Of a stretch of 64,000 bases of DNA, positions 41,201-56,200 are shown one piece after another. Under the pieces are notes generated by a model. The model saw only the letters and a program-made list of their open reading frames with translations. It ran no database searches and was not told where the DNA came from. Both the position numbers and the translations under genes were made by a program. Position 1 is the stretch's first letter, and each line of letters starts with the position of its first letter. Origin of the DNA: Lumbricus terrestris (taxonomy: Eukaryota; Annelida; Clitellata; Crassiclitellata; Lumbricidae); NCBI GenBank assembly GCA_949752735.1, contig OX457053.1, forward strand, positions 26,215,797-26,279,796, in the 5' to 3' direction.

Positions 41201-44200
41201 AGGACCGTAGATTGGTATTATTGCGCCCACTGCCAAGCGTAGATCTAGCACCACCAAAGATCAATTTCAGCACTAGCGACGAACTTTTTAAATCTCGAAT
41301 ACTATTTAAAGCATTGTCTTTTGCAAATGTTTTCAACAAGATTTCAATGACTGATGCCATTGTTGTTTCTATGTAGTAAATAAAAGTGTTAGCAGTACAT
41401 CAGAATTCATTTCGAAACTGTATATATTTCAAATTTTATTTATGTAGCATTCCCTTAAGCTAGCCCTGAGGCAGCCATAGGTGTGAAATTAGGTCAATGC
41501 AGTCCGAGATGCTGTTATTACCCTCCAGTTGCAATCCACCGGCATTCCACACACACAGTGTCATGATAAGTATTAAATTGATATTTTGACATCAGGCCGT
41601 TTTATGCTAAATGTTCAGGAGGTTTGAAAATTATTTTATTTGCAGATTGATGTTTTGGAGGATGCTGTGATTTCAAATGTCATTATTCTTGATACAGTAT
41701 TGAACGAGGTTAGTAGTCATTGTAGTTCACAAATGTAGTCTTCTGATCGTTTATTAATGTATATCAGAAACTTTTAGCCCTGGGAGAAAATTCATAGATC
41801 ATTTAGAACAACTCTGGAATACGGCCACAGTTTGAATGAATATGCTCTTGCTTGCTTAGTGCTTGGTCCTTCTCATGCAGGTCTGCACATCAGGCATCGC
41901 AGTTTCATCACTTCTCGTTGCAATCAGCATTTATTAACCTTAGAAGAAGAAGTACCTTAAGCTAGTCCTAAAGAGGCATGGGCGGATCCAGGGGGGGCCA
42001 ATCTGGCCATGGCCCACCCATTTTGAAATTTCTTTATTTTTGACCAGTTATTCTGGCTTGGAAAGTTGACGTGGCCTCCCCCTCTATGGGTAATTCCGTA
42101 GGCCCTCGCCACACCCATGAAATCTGCACGCGAGACTCATACAACTAAAAAAATCAACTTTTTTGGCTCGGATAAAATGGTAGCTTTTTCTTGGGAATTA
42201 GAGACAAATGACTTTAAAAAGTCATCAGATTTTTCAACGACCAAAACGAAAATTTCTCCCTGCCCAAGGCTAAAATTTTTGGCTCCCCCTCCCCCTAGAA
42301 AATTCCTGTATCCGCCTTTGTAAGGAGGTCATGGGTATGATGTGCTAGCGGCTTCATCCTTTTAGCCTTGGCTTATGTTGGATGCAGCGGCGCTCTTAGT
42401 AGCTGGTCCTAGAACTTGGAATGGGCTTGCTGTTGCACCCCATCTTGTGCCTAGAGGTCCCCACTATGTTCCTTTCTCGCTTAAAAACTGCCTTATTTAG
42501 ACGTTGTTGGACTGGGTGTGCTTCTGAGAAGCAGGGCTGTTTCTAAGGAATTTTTAGAACTGCTCAACTCCTTCTTTTCTTTCCCATCTTCCATGGTAAA
42601 TTACTTCCAATCGGAGGACAATGACCTTTTTTGCTAGTTTTCACTGTACTGAAGTGCTTCTACAACAGCGCAAATCCATTTAGAACACTACACATTTTGT
42701 GTACAACTGCATGTTGAAAAAGCTCTGCTGAGTAGATTACCTTGAAGATGCGCTATATAAATAATGAGGGTGGACAGCAAGTCCTCTCCTTTGCCATCGC
42801 ATCCTCCTGCCTACAGTTTACAATCAATGTATTCATTGCTGAGTTGGCTATGGGTACAGGTGTAGTGGAAATCTTGAGCCATATTTATTTATTTCAGAAA
42901 TTTATATAGCGCCTCTTCAAGGTAGGCTACTCAGAAGCGCTCCCGGCCCAACCAAGGCTAAATAAAACAGTTTTTAGGTTCTTAAGGAACAGAGCGGAGT
43001 GACCCCTGGGAATTAAGCGCAGTGTAACAGGGAGACCATTCCAAGCTGTAGGACCTGCAACAGAGAATGAACAACGCTGTTGGATAGCAGTCCGTGAGCG
43101 GGGAACCAGAAGCTCAGCGTGGTTCATGGTCACATGGTCTGAGCCTGATCTTAATGTAAGGTATTCATGTTTATTCATGTTTCTGCTGAGAACTCATTTG
43201 TGACCTTTTATCGTAAATGTTTTTCTGTTTGCTTTGTGATCAATTATTAAATGATTCGTCATTTTTAATCATTTTATCCTTGTTTTCATTAGGTTCGGCA
43301 TCGAAGTGCACCTGCTTATAAGAGAATTAAAGACTGCCTGGCTGATCCGAAAAAGCATTTCTTCACATTTGTCAATGAGTTGCACAGGTTTGTTGAATAT
43401 TGGTCGCATTTGGGAACAACGATTTTTATCTTGACGGTGTTGAGCTTCATGGCATATCTTTAGTCAAATCATCAGCTGTCGAAATTCTCTAGAAGTCTAG
43501 ATAAGATAAGATAAGAAAGGATAAGGTAGGCTTTGTTACTGTTCAGTAGGCCATTGTAATAAAGTTGAAATCTGAGGTTTTAATTAAGCATCGCATTCAC
43601 ATCAAGGTCAACCTGATTTAATTAATTAATTAATTAATTAGTTCAGTGGGCCATTGTAACAAAGTTGAAATCTGAGGTTTTAATTAAGCAGCACAGCACA
43701 TTCACATCAAGATCAATCTGATTCCATTTTTTTAATAGGATTGTAATAGAATTAGAATTGTAATAGAATTGTAATAGGATTGTAATAGAATTGTTATTGT
43801 AATAGAATTGTAATTGTAATAGAATTTGTAATCGATTTGCTCTACAGGTTCAATATATGGTGTTGCATTTTTTTCTTTGACTCGTAATGACCCTGGTGTG
43901 CAATTTTTTTTGCAGATTTTTGCGATTGAACATTTATAAAGCAAACTGCTCATTGACTGTATTTATAAATTATCCTTTGGCTTCTTCTTCCTCGTCTCCA
44001 GGGATACCTTCCTGGATCGCAAACCGGGCGAGTCTTCAAACGATCGGAACGATCGAATGATACGTGCGGCCACTATGTGGTACGAATCGCATTTGAACGA
44101 GAAGGAATCGAGTAGGCTGAAGGTGGTGCTGCTCACCAATGACGTCAATAACAAGATCTTGGCAAAAGAGCAAGGCATTTCCGTGTTCACAGGTGATTTT

Positions 44201-47200
44201 ATATCACAGCTGTAGGTATAATCTAAAATTAAGAATGCAAAGTTATGGTGGTGGTGGTGCTGTAGAAAAGTCTTTAGATTAAGTTAGTTCATTCATTCAT
44301 TTCGAGAATTTATATAGCACCTCTTCAAGAAACCTACTCAGAGGCGCTCCCAGCCACAGCTAAAAAGTAGGATTTGAGATACTTAAAAAATGCAGGAGAA
44401 TTTAGCCTAGGCATAAGTCGCACGGTTAGTGGGAGGCCATGCCAGATAGTGGGACCAACAACAGAAAATGCTCGGCGCTGTCTGATAGAAGTGCGAGCTC
44501 GCAGAACCAAAAGCTCACCCGTTGCCGCAGTTAGTAAGTATATTTTTCATTGAACCAACTACCTATCTGTGTCTACAGAATAATAATAAATAATAGTAAT
44601 AACGGCAATTGATACGATGCCGCAACTTGTCCATACTGCTCCAAGGGTGCCTCACAGACGGCTAACCGTGGGATAAGCCTTTGCAAACAGATAAGATTTA
44701 CTCTATGATTTGAAAGAGTCCACTGAGCCAGCCAATCTGATGTCCGGTGGAAGACAGTTCCAGCATCATAAGATAGAATATAGCAACTTGCATAGATAAG
44801 ATACAGTTTAGCATTCTAAATAGATTAGGATACAGCATTCTAGGTAGATTAGAACTTGTCTTCTATCCGCACTGCAGTGAAGATGCTTCAAATGGATGAA
44901 ATGTAGTATTCTAATTGGATTAGAACGTGTCTGTTGCGTCTGATTTTTCAGTTCACGAATACGTGAAAAGTCTGGAAGGTTGCGATGAACTGGTTGACCG
45001 TCTGTCAACAATCGATTTGGATTTGGTAAGAAGCCGTTCAGTTTCTTTTGCTTTCACTCGTGCGCGTCAGCATGAAACTCCGATCCAGTGTCCACGCTGT
45101 TGTCGAGAGCGTCTCTGAGTAGAGAGCTTGAAGAGTCGCTACATGACAAATGCGAGAAATAAAATTTAAAAATTAGTCATTTACGTTTGTGATGCAATGA
45201 AGGATGTTGCAGAGATTGTAGCTTACCTTGGTTGAGCCTGGTTTGATTTGTCACTGATAGGTTTTGCATGGTGGCCAGTTGGTTTGGTTGGTCAGCCTGT
45301 AATGTGGAGAGTACAGGTTTGATCCACATCCGAGGCAGTTACTGTTTAGGGACTTTGAGCAAGTCCCTTCACTCACAAAATTGCTTTGCAATGTAATTGA
45401 AATTGTGCCATCAAGGTGTGGGTACTTCTGAGCGTTGTATGAAGGGCGATATAAAAATTGCTGCTGTATTGTGTTGTGTTGTATTGTATTGTAGGTGACA
45501 GAGAGCAACAAAGATCTGTATCCTGAACACTTGGCTCTGTCGGAGATTTCGAGGGGATTGAAATGCGGTGATTATATCCAGGGTTCGTTTCAGGCCAGCC
45601 GAGAAAATTACCTGGAAGCCACTGTCAATGTTCATGATGCTGGCGAACCGGTTCGTTGTCTTGGTCACTTTGACATTTTCTTACCCTGTTCTCTGTTAAA
45701 GATCTGCGTTTCAAAACAGCCATTTAGTTTTAATATTTATATAATACTAGCTGTACCCGGCCACGCGTTGCTGTGGCTGAAAAGACCGTCCAACCCTCCC
45801 TCCCTACTTCCCTTCACCTGCCTCCCTCCCTCCCTTACCCTGCCTCCCTCCCTCCGTTCCTCTGTCCCTCCCTACCTCCATTCTCCCTCCCTCTTCCCTT
45901 CCCTCCTCCATCCCTCCCCCCTCCCTTCCGTTTCTCCCCTCCGTCCCTCCCCTCCATCCCTCTCCTCCCTCCATCCCGTCCGCTCCCTCCCTCCCCCTTC
46001 CTCCCGCTCCCTCCCGCTCCCTTCCTCCCACACGGCCGCATTCAAATGCAAATAAATTGAATACGCTGAAATCGAATGCAATGTTGTGTTTTTTCGAGAA
46101 AAGCATATAAAAACCAGTCGGCTCCAACGTTGTGTGAAAATTGTCCATCTAGCCTTTTCTAGCCTTTTTTCGACCGGATCTGACATTTTTCAAAATTCAG
46201 AGTGGCATCCCTGACCTTATTCAAAATTCAGAGTGGCATCCCTGTACGTTATACGGGCCAAAATGGCGGAGTATGCGGTAAAATATATAAACGTGTCAAC
46301 TCGAGGATAAAGTTGTGCTTTTTTGGTGTAAAAGATTTGTTTCTTTCCAGGATATCCTTTTACAAACACGATGGTATTCGAACGGAGCGTTTTGCGAAAA
46401 ATTTCAAAAGAATCGGTGATGAAGTTTCCGAGATAACCCATTAGGACCAAACTTTTTACGTTTTTATTTATATAGATTAATAATATTCTTTATTAAACAA
46501 TCTGGTTGACAGACCGCAACTAGTTACAGTGTACTGTTATGCAGTTGAAACAATTCACAAGAGCGCAAATGACAGAAGACATAAATCTTAACTACTAACT
46601 ATATATGTGTATGCTATTTTTATGTAATTGTGGATTGTGATGTTTGAATTTGTTTTGCTGAAAGTCAGAACTTTTGTCCATACTTCACAGGTTTAAATAA
46701 AGCCAGACCAGCATATTATTTATGTAGAACAGCAGGTTTTGTTGTTTTGTGATTCTGCAGTTGAATGATTTTGGCATAGACTAATTACTGGTTTTGTTAG
46801 TTTAACTGCTATATCTAGATCCATTGTCGTGAACAAACAATACAACAGAACCTTCGTATTCTGTAAGCAGTATTATGTCGCAAAATCTAAGTACTGAAGC
46901 CAAGGACCTGATCATACCACCATGGTTGTAGGCCAAAACTAAGTTTGGAGCTGGAAATAAAGCCGCCATCATAATTATTGTCATTGTCCCCTCCTCCTCC
47001 TCCTCCTCCTCCTCGCCCTCCTCTTCCTCATAATCATCAACAGCTGACATCTACCATTCTTCTCCTCGGGCATTTGTCAGGCCCATTGCTTCTCTTAGTT
47101 AGTTCAAGCGATGTCTGCAACATAAAAACCACCATAATGCCATAGATTTTGATGCAAATTTAATGGAAATGTCTTGTGTTTACTGTATCCGTGAAGGTAT

Positions 47201-50200
47201 TCGTTCAAGGCAGGGCCAACTTAAATCGTGCTGTACACGACGACATTGTGGCAATTGAGATTCTTCCCGAGTCGGAATGGACTTGCCCCAGTTCGCTCGT
47301 AATTGAAGACGTGGAGGAAAAACCCGACGAAGATGCAGACAAAGATGTGCGTGTTTTATGGAAGTCTTTTGTTTCTGCGATATTTATTATATCTCGGTTC
47401 TTTTGTTCCAAGATGTAGCTGGTGCAATTCTTATCAAATTGATTGTTAAGCTAATTTGTCTAAGTTATTTATTTGAGTGACTATTAGAAGTAACTAATTA
47501 AATTAAATTAAAGTGGTGTTTAGTTGTTAGAGTGGTGCTTAGATATGATAGGCATTGAGTTAATTTGTCTAGTTATTAATTTGAATGACTATTAGAAGTA
47601 ACTAATTTAATTTTATTAAAGTGGTGTTTGGTTGTTAGAGTGGTGCTTAGATATGATAAGCATTGAAGATTACAGTTTATTTACAATACTAGAGACGCAT
47701 GATAGAACCTGTCGTAGGTTACCTAGCAACAGAAATAGCAAACCATTGAGGTCTTTTATTATTTTTGTTATTTGTTTAAATTTCAAAATATTTTGCAACA
47801 CTGGAATTGATGTCATTTCATTCACTAGTATTACCACAGTAATGTCTACAAACCAAAGTGCCTCATGTTACTTAACTCACATCAGTTGTATGCCTTTTTT
47901 ACTTTCTTGAGATCTATGTGTTACATATAATATATGGTGTCTGATAACTCACATTTCTGCTGTTTCCAGGATACCCTGATAAAGTCCAAAACTTTGAGCA
48001 AAGTTCGTAATAAGCAATCTCAAAAGGTTCGCAGCGGCCGAGTTGTTGGAATTGTAAAGCGAAACTGGAGACAGTATTGCGGTATGCTTCAGAAGTCGCT
48101 CGCTAAAGGGGTAAGCTATCGAGAATAATTTGTATAATCCGAAATCGGATTTTATTTTTCTAATCACTTGTTTGCTTAGATAAGTTTGCTAGTTTGCTGT
48201 ACAGTGCACAGCTCCTGTGTAACTTCCGTTTTTAATCAACTGTAACAGAGCAGAGTTGTGCAACAAAAATTTTTCGATGCTGCAAGAACTCTTGTTCACT
48301 CCATGACTTGCAACTTGGGTCTGCAAAATTCTGCATATGACAGCTTCAGTCCAGGCTCAACTGTGCTGTCCAAATTGTTACTAAACTGCCAACATGCCCA
48401 GTGATCACATGTTTCACTCTTCACTGGTTTCCTGTCAAGGACTGGATAACCTTCAAAATCTCCTCATCACGGGAAGGGCTTTGATAGATTGCATCAAAGA
48501 GCTCTTTGTTCCTGGTTTTTTTCAACCGGCTGACGGTTGTTGGATTCAGCGACCCTTGAGGGCGTGTTTGGTCCCGCACTCCCTTACAATGATGAGGGCA
48601 CGCCATGCATTGGACCATCCTCCAGGAGCAGTCTGCCATCAAACATGCGGGAACCATTTTGTCCCAGACAGCTCAGGAAACATTATCAAGCTATATCAGA
48701 TGCACATTTTAGATCTGTTACTCCTATCTGAGTTCTCTAGTTGGATGCCAGTGAAGCCAACATATCAAGAATTATTTCTGCCATGTAGGGATTTTAACTA
48801 TACATGTGTACAGTGTCTTTGATAACCAATAGACTGTTATTCATCGCAGAATGATTTCTATTAAGTAGTCTGTAAGCGGTGTGTTACCATTGACCTTTTT
48901 ACATAGATTGACTGTATTTACCGTGTAACGATTTTGTTTTCAGTCTGTCAATTTCTCTGTTGTAGGCTTCAAGGCATTTGTTTGTGCCGGCCGAGCGTAG
49001 AATACCGAAGATACGAATCGAGACGCGTCAGGCAACGTTGCTGGAAGGCCAGCGTATCGTGGTAGCCATCGACTGCTGGCCGAGACAGTCAAGATATCCT
49101 CAGGTATCTATTAATACCTTTTAGTCTTTGTAGTTGTAAATCTGATTCTGAGTTTCATGCTGGTTGGCATAACTACACTGCACTGAAAGGTGTGGATTTT
49201 AGTCGAGGTATCACGATCTAGTTTGCTCCGTATATAAGAAAAGTTTGGTTTCAATAAATTATATTGCTAAGTTTACATACATCTGTTAGTACCAAGATAA
49301 AGTTTGTGGTTTAGTGGGGGTTCGGTGCCTTGGAGCCGGAGGGTTCCAGGTTCGAATCCACCTCAAGTCGCCGCATAGGGACCTTGAACAAGTTTTTTAC
49401 TCGCAGTTGCTTGTGCTCTTCAGCGTGAAACTCCGATGCAGAGTCCGTGCTGTAGTCGGAAGTGCTCCTGAGTAGATAGAGCTTGTAGGGGCCATAGGCA
49501 GGGACTTGGCCTAGAAGTTGGGTGGAACGAACGAGCGGCCAAAGGACAATTTTGGGCGGACGGCTGAGTCACCGACCGACGACATTTTCCATTTTAATTG
49601 ATCAAATTTTCTGATGACTTTTTTAGTCATGAGGTCGAAAAAAAATTGTCGATTCATCATTTTCTTAAAAATCCCTTATTATAACATGATAACGTCACCA
49701 GTGTATTCAGCAAATGCGTATGCCCTAACACATGACCATTGGCATGAACGGTCCCCCACCAATAACATTGAGGAATCCGTCCTCCCCTAAGTCTCCACCT
49801 TGGTAGGGGCGCTATAACAAATTATGCGAGAAATAAAGCTGACTTTGGTTGAATGACTGAAGGTACTATTGGCTAAAGTGGAGTGATGCGAGTTGTTGGA
49901 TTGGGAGAATCGTTTTCGCATATTTATTGACATTAGCTTAGTGTTCATTCTGCTACTGTTCTGCTGAAATCTAGGGTCATTTCGTCAGAAGACTCGGTGA
50001 AATCGGTGACAAGGACACGGAAAACGAAGTGCTGCTGTTGGAGCATGACATTCCGCATTCCGTTTTCTCGGAGGCCGTTCTCCAGTGTCTTCCTAAACTG
50101 CCGTGGATCATCACGCCTGAGGTTGCGTTGAATATCTACGTTCTAATATGTTTGGATGCATGTTTTTTCCGGATTTAGAGATTGCCAATCTCGTCATGAT

Positions 50201-53200
50201 CATAGAAGATATTTTGCTTGAATCATCTACTGCTGTTGCTTCTTTAATTAATTAATATTAAACTTTCAACTGCAGCCTTTGTGCCGTGATGGTCTGTATC
50301 TGTGCATTGAGCAATAAAGGAATAGTAGTGCTAGACATGCATGCGGTGAAGGAAGGAGAAGACCAAGGAAGAGGTGGATGGATGAAGTACAGGAAAAGTC
50401 TGGAATGAGCTTGGAAGAGCTAAGAGAGGCGACAATAAACAGGAGACAATGGAGAGGATACATCATGACTGTCGCCAGAGCTCCAAGAGCTGACGGCACC
50501 AGGTGACCAGGTGAGTGCTAGACCAAGAAATTGAAGACGCTAACGCTTCCTACTCATGTCTAGCTTAATTGACTGCTGTTCTTCTTAACTGTTGTAAACT
50601 GATGCTGATTGTAGCTCTGTCTTCTACTCTGTCTTCTGCTAAGGCTTCTTGCACTGTTGTCACTGTTCTCTTTTTTGCAGGACGTTGCTAAACGTCTTGA
50701 TCTGCGAGACGTCTGCATCTGCAGTGTTGATCCGCCCGGTTGTACGGATATCGACGACGCGTTGCACTGTCGCCCTATGCCGAACGGAAACTTCGAAGTG
50801 CGTCTCTCGTTCTTTCTAGGAAAAATTCTCAATGTTCATTTGACTGTATTTGTGTCCCAACTTGTCAGACGGTACTAAATGTGCTGGTACAATATAGAAA
50901 GTTGTTTTTTTAGTTACTGTCAGATTGAATGAGTGCTCAGTTTGTTGTGACGTAAACAAAAGGAGTCTCTAGAAAGGGAGCCTCACATTTGCTAGGAACA
51001 TCCAGAAGTCCTCTGGCAGAGAGTGGAGTGACCAGGAAGTGAAGAGACTGTGCTACAGAGCCAATCAATCACATACATTTATATAGCACCCTTTCAAGAT
51101 CACTATTCACAGAGGATCATGAAGTATTGAGGATCTGCTACGACCAAATGCTGGTTTTGTAAATGTAAGACGGGGAGCAAAAAAAATGAATTTTCTTCAG
51201 AAGGAACATTTTGTCGGACTTGATACACAACTGGTGTGTGTGGGATACACTAATTAGCATTCATTCACTCCGAAAACTTATATAGCGCCCCTTCAAAAAG
51301 CCTACTCAGAGGCGCTCCCAGCCACAGCTAAAAAATAGGTTTGGTTACAGTACAATAGCATCATTACCGTAATGATTTCAGTTGTCTTTGACCAAGACAT
51401 TCTTTTTGTGCACATAGGTTGGGGTACATATTGCAGACGTTTCTCACTTCATTCGTCCTGGTACGGCCATTGACAGGGAGGCAGCATCTCGTGGAACTAC
51501 GGTCTACCTCATCGACAAAGTCAGTCGTTTATTTAACTTACGTTTGAATTCATTCATTCATTCATTCGAGTATTTATATAGCGCCTCTTCAAGGAAACTA
51601 CTCAGAGGCGCTCCCAACTCCAGTACGGACAAACAGAACAGTTTTTAAGTGCTTATAGAATGTGTCAGAGAGTGATCTAGGGAACAGGCGCAGCTCAAGT
51701 GGGAGGGCATTCCATACCACTGGGCCAACCACAGAAAAGCACGACTCTGCATGATGGAGGTACGAGCAAATGGGACAAAGAGTACTTCCCTATCAGCCGA
51801 GCATAGGGACCGACCAGTCCAAGCACTTAACACAGGCCGACAAAGATCGAGTAGGTAAGATGGAGCAAGACCTAGCTGGCATCGCCATATTAAGGAAGAG
51901 ATTGAACATTTATTGGTGTAGACTAAAGCGACTTGGAACCTATGCAGCCTTTCTGGATAAACACTGCTTCCTAGACTACTAGAATACAGAATACTGCCTC
52001 AGGCTGCAAGACATTATTATCGAAACCATATGACACCTGTTCTTCGTTTTTACACTGGCTTACTGTCCGTGAGCATGTCTGCTTCAGACTTGCACTTTTC
52101 GTGTATAAGGCACATGAAAATCATTTTGCCATCCTACTTCTCTTCCATAGTTACTCTGTCAAAGGCTGCTCCTTTCTTTGTTCAGGCATCTGCTGCAAAG
52201 TGTGTTGTTCCTGGTATATGTTCCTTGCTCACCGGGAGCGCCTCTGAACGGTTCGCCCTACTAGAGGCACTTTATAAATGTTTCAATACAATACAATACA
52301 TCTTCTCTTTGGCCGGCGTTCATTCAAAGTTGCCGCTTCCTCCATCTGCAACTCTCCAGCGAATCAGTTTCGCAGCTCTCTGAAATGAGAGACTGTCTTT
52401 CGCCGTAAACTGAAATCATGCCTCTCCAACGCTACTTATGACCTTATTGTCTGCACTTCTGAACTTTGTAATGGAAATTCTAGTTGTATTGTTTAGTATT
52501 GTTATTCCAGGTGCATTGCTTCGTATTGTTATTCCAGTTGTATTGCTTTTTCAGCTGTATTCCTTTGTATTGTTATACCATTTGTGTCATTATGTCATTA
52601 TTCCATTTACATTGTTACTCCAGTTGTATTGTCTTGTTCTAGAATAACCAGAAGGGATGACTCAGCTGGGACTCGTTAGTCTCGTACGCAGACGGATATT
52701 CACTGCAGATATATTCACTTTGTTTTTTCTGTCTTTTAGAGAATTGACATGGTGCCTGAGCTGCTGAGTTCCAATCTGTGTTCACTTCGTGGAGGAGAAG
52801 AAAGGTAAGAATTTACTAAGAATACTGTCCTAGTTCAGAAAAATGTATCTTCTTTTATATATATTTGTTTATTAAACCATTCTTTATGGCATATCTTGCC
52901 CTAGAAGTCCATATGTGTGTGAGAATAGAATTGAGATGACTGTATATCAGTTACTATACAGTTCATGCTAGACTGGCCATTATAACTACGGTAATATGTT
53001 ACAAGATGTGGCCATGGTTGTACGCAAAGGTCTCTCCAGGTCGAATAAGGTATCGTGTAATATTTTCTCGTTCTTAATAGTCTAATTAATTGTTGTATAT
53101 GGTGTTGGTATTTACTGCAATCGTTACAATGTACTGGAGTGGCTAGTAGGCTAGATGCCCTTGCACAACGGCCATGGAATGAAGTTCTTGGCATACCTGG

Positions 53201-56200
53201 AAGCAGTGTCTGCGCAAGCTAAAAAAATTTGCATGTCGGATCAAGGTCATGTATGTATGTATGTATGTATGTATACGACCATTTATATAGCGCCTTAACA
53301 AGAATCTCATGAAGGCGCTTCGTATGGGAGTCATTCAGAAGGTCGAAGAAATTAAATGTAAAGATGATTGCTAAGAATTCCAAGAATTTTTTGCAGGTCA
53401 TAAGGCAGGTTAAATGACCTGACGCAACCTATGGTAATACTGCCACTGCCTGGACAGGAGAGAAAATGGGTGAGACCATGGTCAAAGAGCATATATATTT
53501 GATTGCGATGGTTTGTACTTGATATAAGTGATTTTTTTATTTCAACGGTAACCATAATGATTGTGATGCTGGTAACGATGATGTTGTTGCACGATGTCAA
53601 AGGTTTGCGTTCAGCGCTATTTGGGAAATAACGAAAGAGGCGGAAGTCGTGTCGTGCAAGTTTGCGAAGACGATCATCAAATCCACGGTCTGCTGCGACA
53701 TTTTACTGGATTTCAGAGCTTATGATTTAATAGATAAAATTCTGTATTTTAACCGAATTATGTGACAGCAAGATGGATTTAACATTAGTTCTGAGAATCT
53801 GTGAAGTTGGATCATTAAGACGTAATGAACGACTTTCTCTTGCCTAACCTTTGCTTTTCTGGGGGAGGGGTAGCGCATTGGTTAACGCTCTGGCATGGAG
53901 AGTGAGAGGTAACAAGTTCAAGCCCCTGTAGGGCGGACATGTTTTGTAGGCTGGTGTTAGCGCCGTGTATTGCAGGCTGTCTGTTCTCTTATTAATTAGT
54001 TAAATTTGATGTTAGTTTAGATTACTTCATAACTTGTACATGTAAAGTGCAGTGCGTTTGCAGGTGTTACATTGAAGAAAAAATATTATTATGTTTCTGT
54101 TAGAATAGGCAATTTGTTGCTTTGCGTCGATGGTTTATGGTTTGTTTATTTATTTCTCCATTTCTATAGCGCCCCTTCAAGCACTCTACTCAGAGGCGCT
54201 CCCGACTACAGCGCAAACACTGTATCGGAGTTTCATGCCGAAGCGCCCAAGCAATTGCGAGTGAAGGACTTGCTCAAGGTCCCTACGCGGCGACTTGAGG
54301 TGGATTTGAACCTCGAACATTGTATACGTTTGTATACGTGTGATGTGTTGCAGGCCGCTCTGACTTACGCCGAAGCTCAGATGAAGATCGATGATCCGAG
54401 GCAGAGGGACGAGCTGGCTGTCAGTCTTCGTCAGTTGAACACTCTTGCCAAGATCCTCAAACGAAAGAGGATCGAAAGTGGGTAAGAACGATCAAGTCTC
54501 ATTAATTATTAGCAGAGATCAGGGGGGCCAATCCGGCCATGGCCCCCCATTTAGAAATATCTTTATTTTTGACCAGCTATTCTGGCTCGGAAAGTTGACG
54601 TGGCCCCCCTCATGAGTAACTCCGTAGGCCCTCGCAACACCCACAGCACACCCACGAAGTCCACACACGAGGCCCGTACGACTAAAAATTTGGAGAGTCA
54701 ATTTTTCAGCGACCAAAAACGAACATTTTTCCCTACTCAAGACCGAAAATTTTGGCTCCCCTCCCCTATAAAAAATTCCTGTATCCGATCTTGGCAGAGA
54801 AAGATAGTTTAGGGTAGTGGTAACACTGTGTCACAAAGAGCGCGCGGACACCTGATCACTTACTGCTACCCTTTCAAATTTCGATTCAGCATTGGCAGAT
54901 TGAACAATTGGACGTGATGAACGCCTTGCATCACTGCCAAACAATTTTGACTCCTGTAATGACTTGTGATCATCTATTGATACCATAAATTGTAATTGTA
55001 AATTGTGGGGCGCGGTGGTGTAGTGGTGGCATCGTTGCCTTGAAGCCGGAAGGTTCGAATCCACCTCAAGTCGCCGCTTAGGAACCTTGGACAAGTCCTT
55101 CACTCGCAATTGCTCAGCGCTTCGGCATGAAACTCTGATGCAGTGTCCGCTCTGCAGTTGGGAGTGCCTCTGAGTAGATTGCTTGAAGGGGTGCTATACA
55201 GGGCCGGATTTAGGCATGGGCTACACGGGCTCCAGCCCAGGGGCCCCCACCACTTAGGGGCCCCCACCAATTGCAGTTTGATTTTTCCCTTCAGCGTGTA
55301 CTCGATAAATTTTGATTGAGGAAGGGATTCTAAGGGTCTTGAGATCAGTGAGTAGCATGCCTCTGCTTTAACCACTGTATGCTCGTTAATCATGTTCACC
55401 AGTACCGCTCTAAGCGTAACATCTTCAGCAGCAGCTGCTGTTGACAGATTATCGTCCTTTTAACTCAAGCTCAGATAGCGTATACTGATGTAGGCAGATA
55501 CAGTGTCCGAGGTGTTTCCCTCGACTTGGTCCCATGCAGCAGACAACTTACTGATCGAGGCCTCGTTCTCTGGTCAGCGTCCTGACTCCACGGCCCTCAC
55601 CACGAGTATCGTGTTACGGAGACAGAGGGCGTTCTGTACGTCTTAGCTCCAGCGTTCGGCTGGCGCTTTGACCTCGATTGACCCAATGGTCACATTTGTG
55701 GTAGCGCACAGCTGTTTGCTATCATTTCTGTGCTGTCAAGAGTGGTTGAGACTGCAGTCCTACAGGACTCTACGCTTATAATATACAGTGTTTATATATA
55801 TATATATATATACATTATACACGGTTTATAATGCCATCACAGTGTGAGTTTTGAATCAGCATTACTTAATATAATTTGAAGATTCTAAGACTAAGTAATT
55901 TCAACCAATAGACATGAATCGAATTTAAGATCAGTATAAGGGCACTAGGCCTAATAGGCATAGAGCGGCTATCAAAAGCACAAGTTCAGTAAAGAAAAAG
56001 CAACTCAAAATGTGAAAGTAGGCTACTTGCAAAGACAAGTCGTGTTACTTCAGGTAACAGCTCTAAGTATATCCAGTGCCTGAAGTGTGGGAAAATAAGT
56101 GCATGGACGCCCCTTACCTCTCCAAAAGAAGTGCCTGGACGCCCCCTTACCTTTCCAGTCTGTGCTCGCCAATAAGTGCCTGGACGGCGTTCAGATTTTA

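Noticed and set aside
45495..46055. 186-codon ORF starting at exon 6 as a separate protein
   Set aside because: Only the first 52 codons are DIS3 exon 6; the rest reads through the intron into a CCCTCC repeat.
45804..46186. Gly/Arg/Glu-rich minus ORFs
   Set aside because: Translation of a polypyrimidine CCCTCC array.
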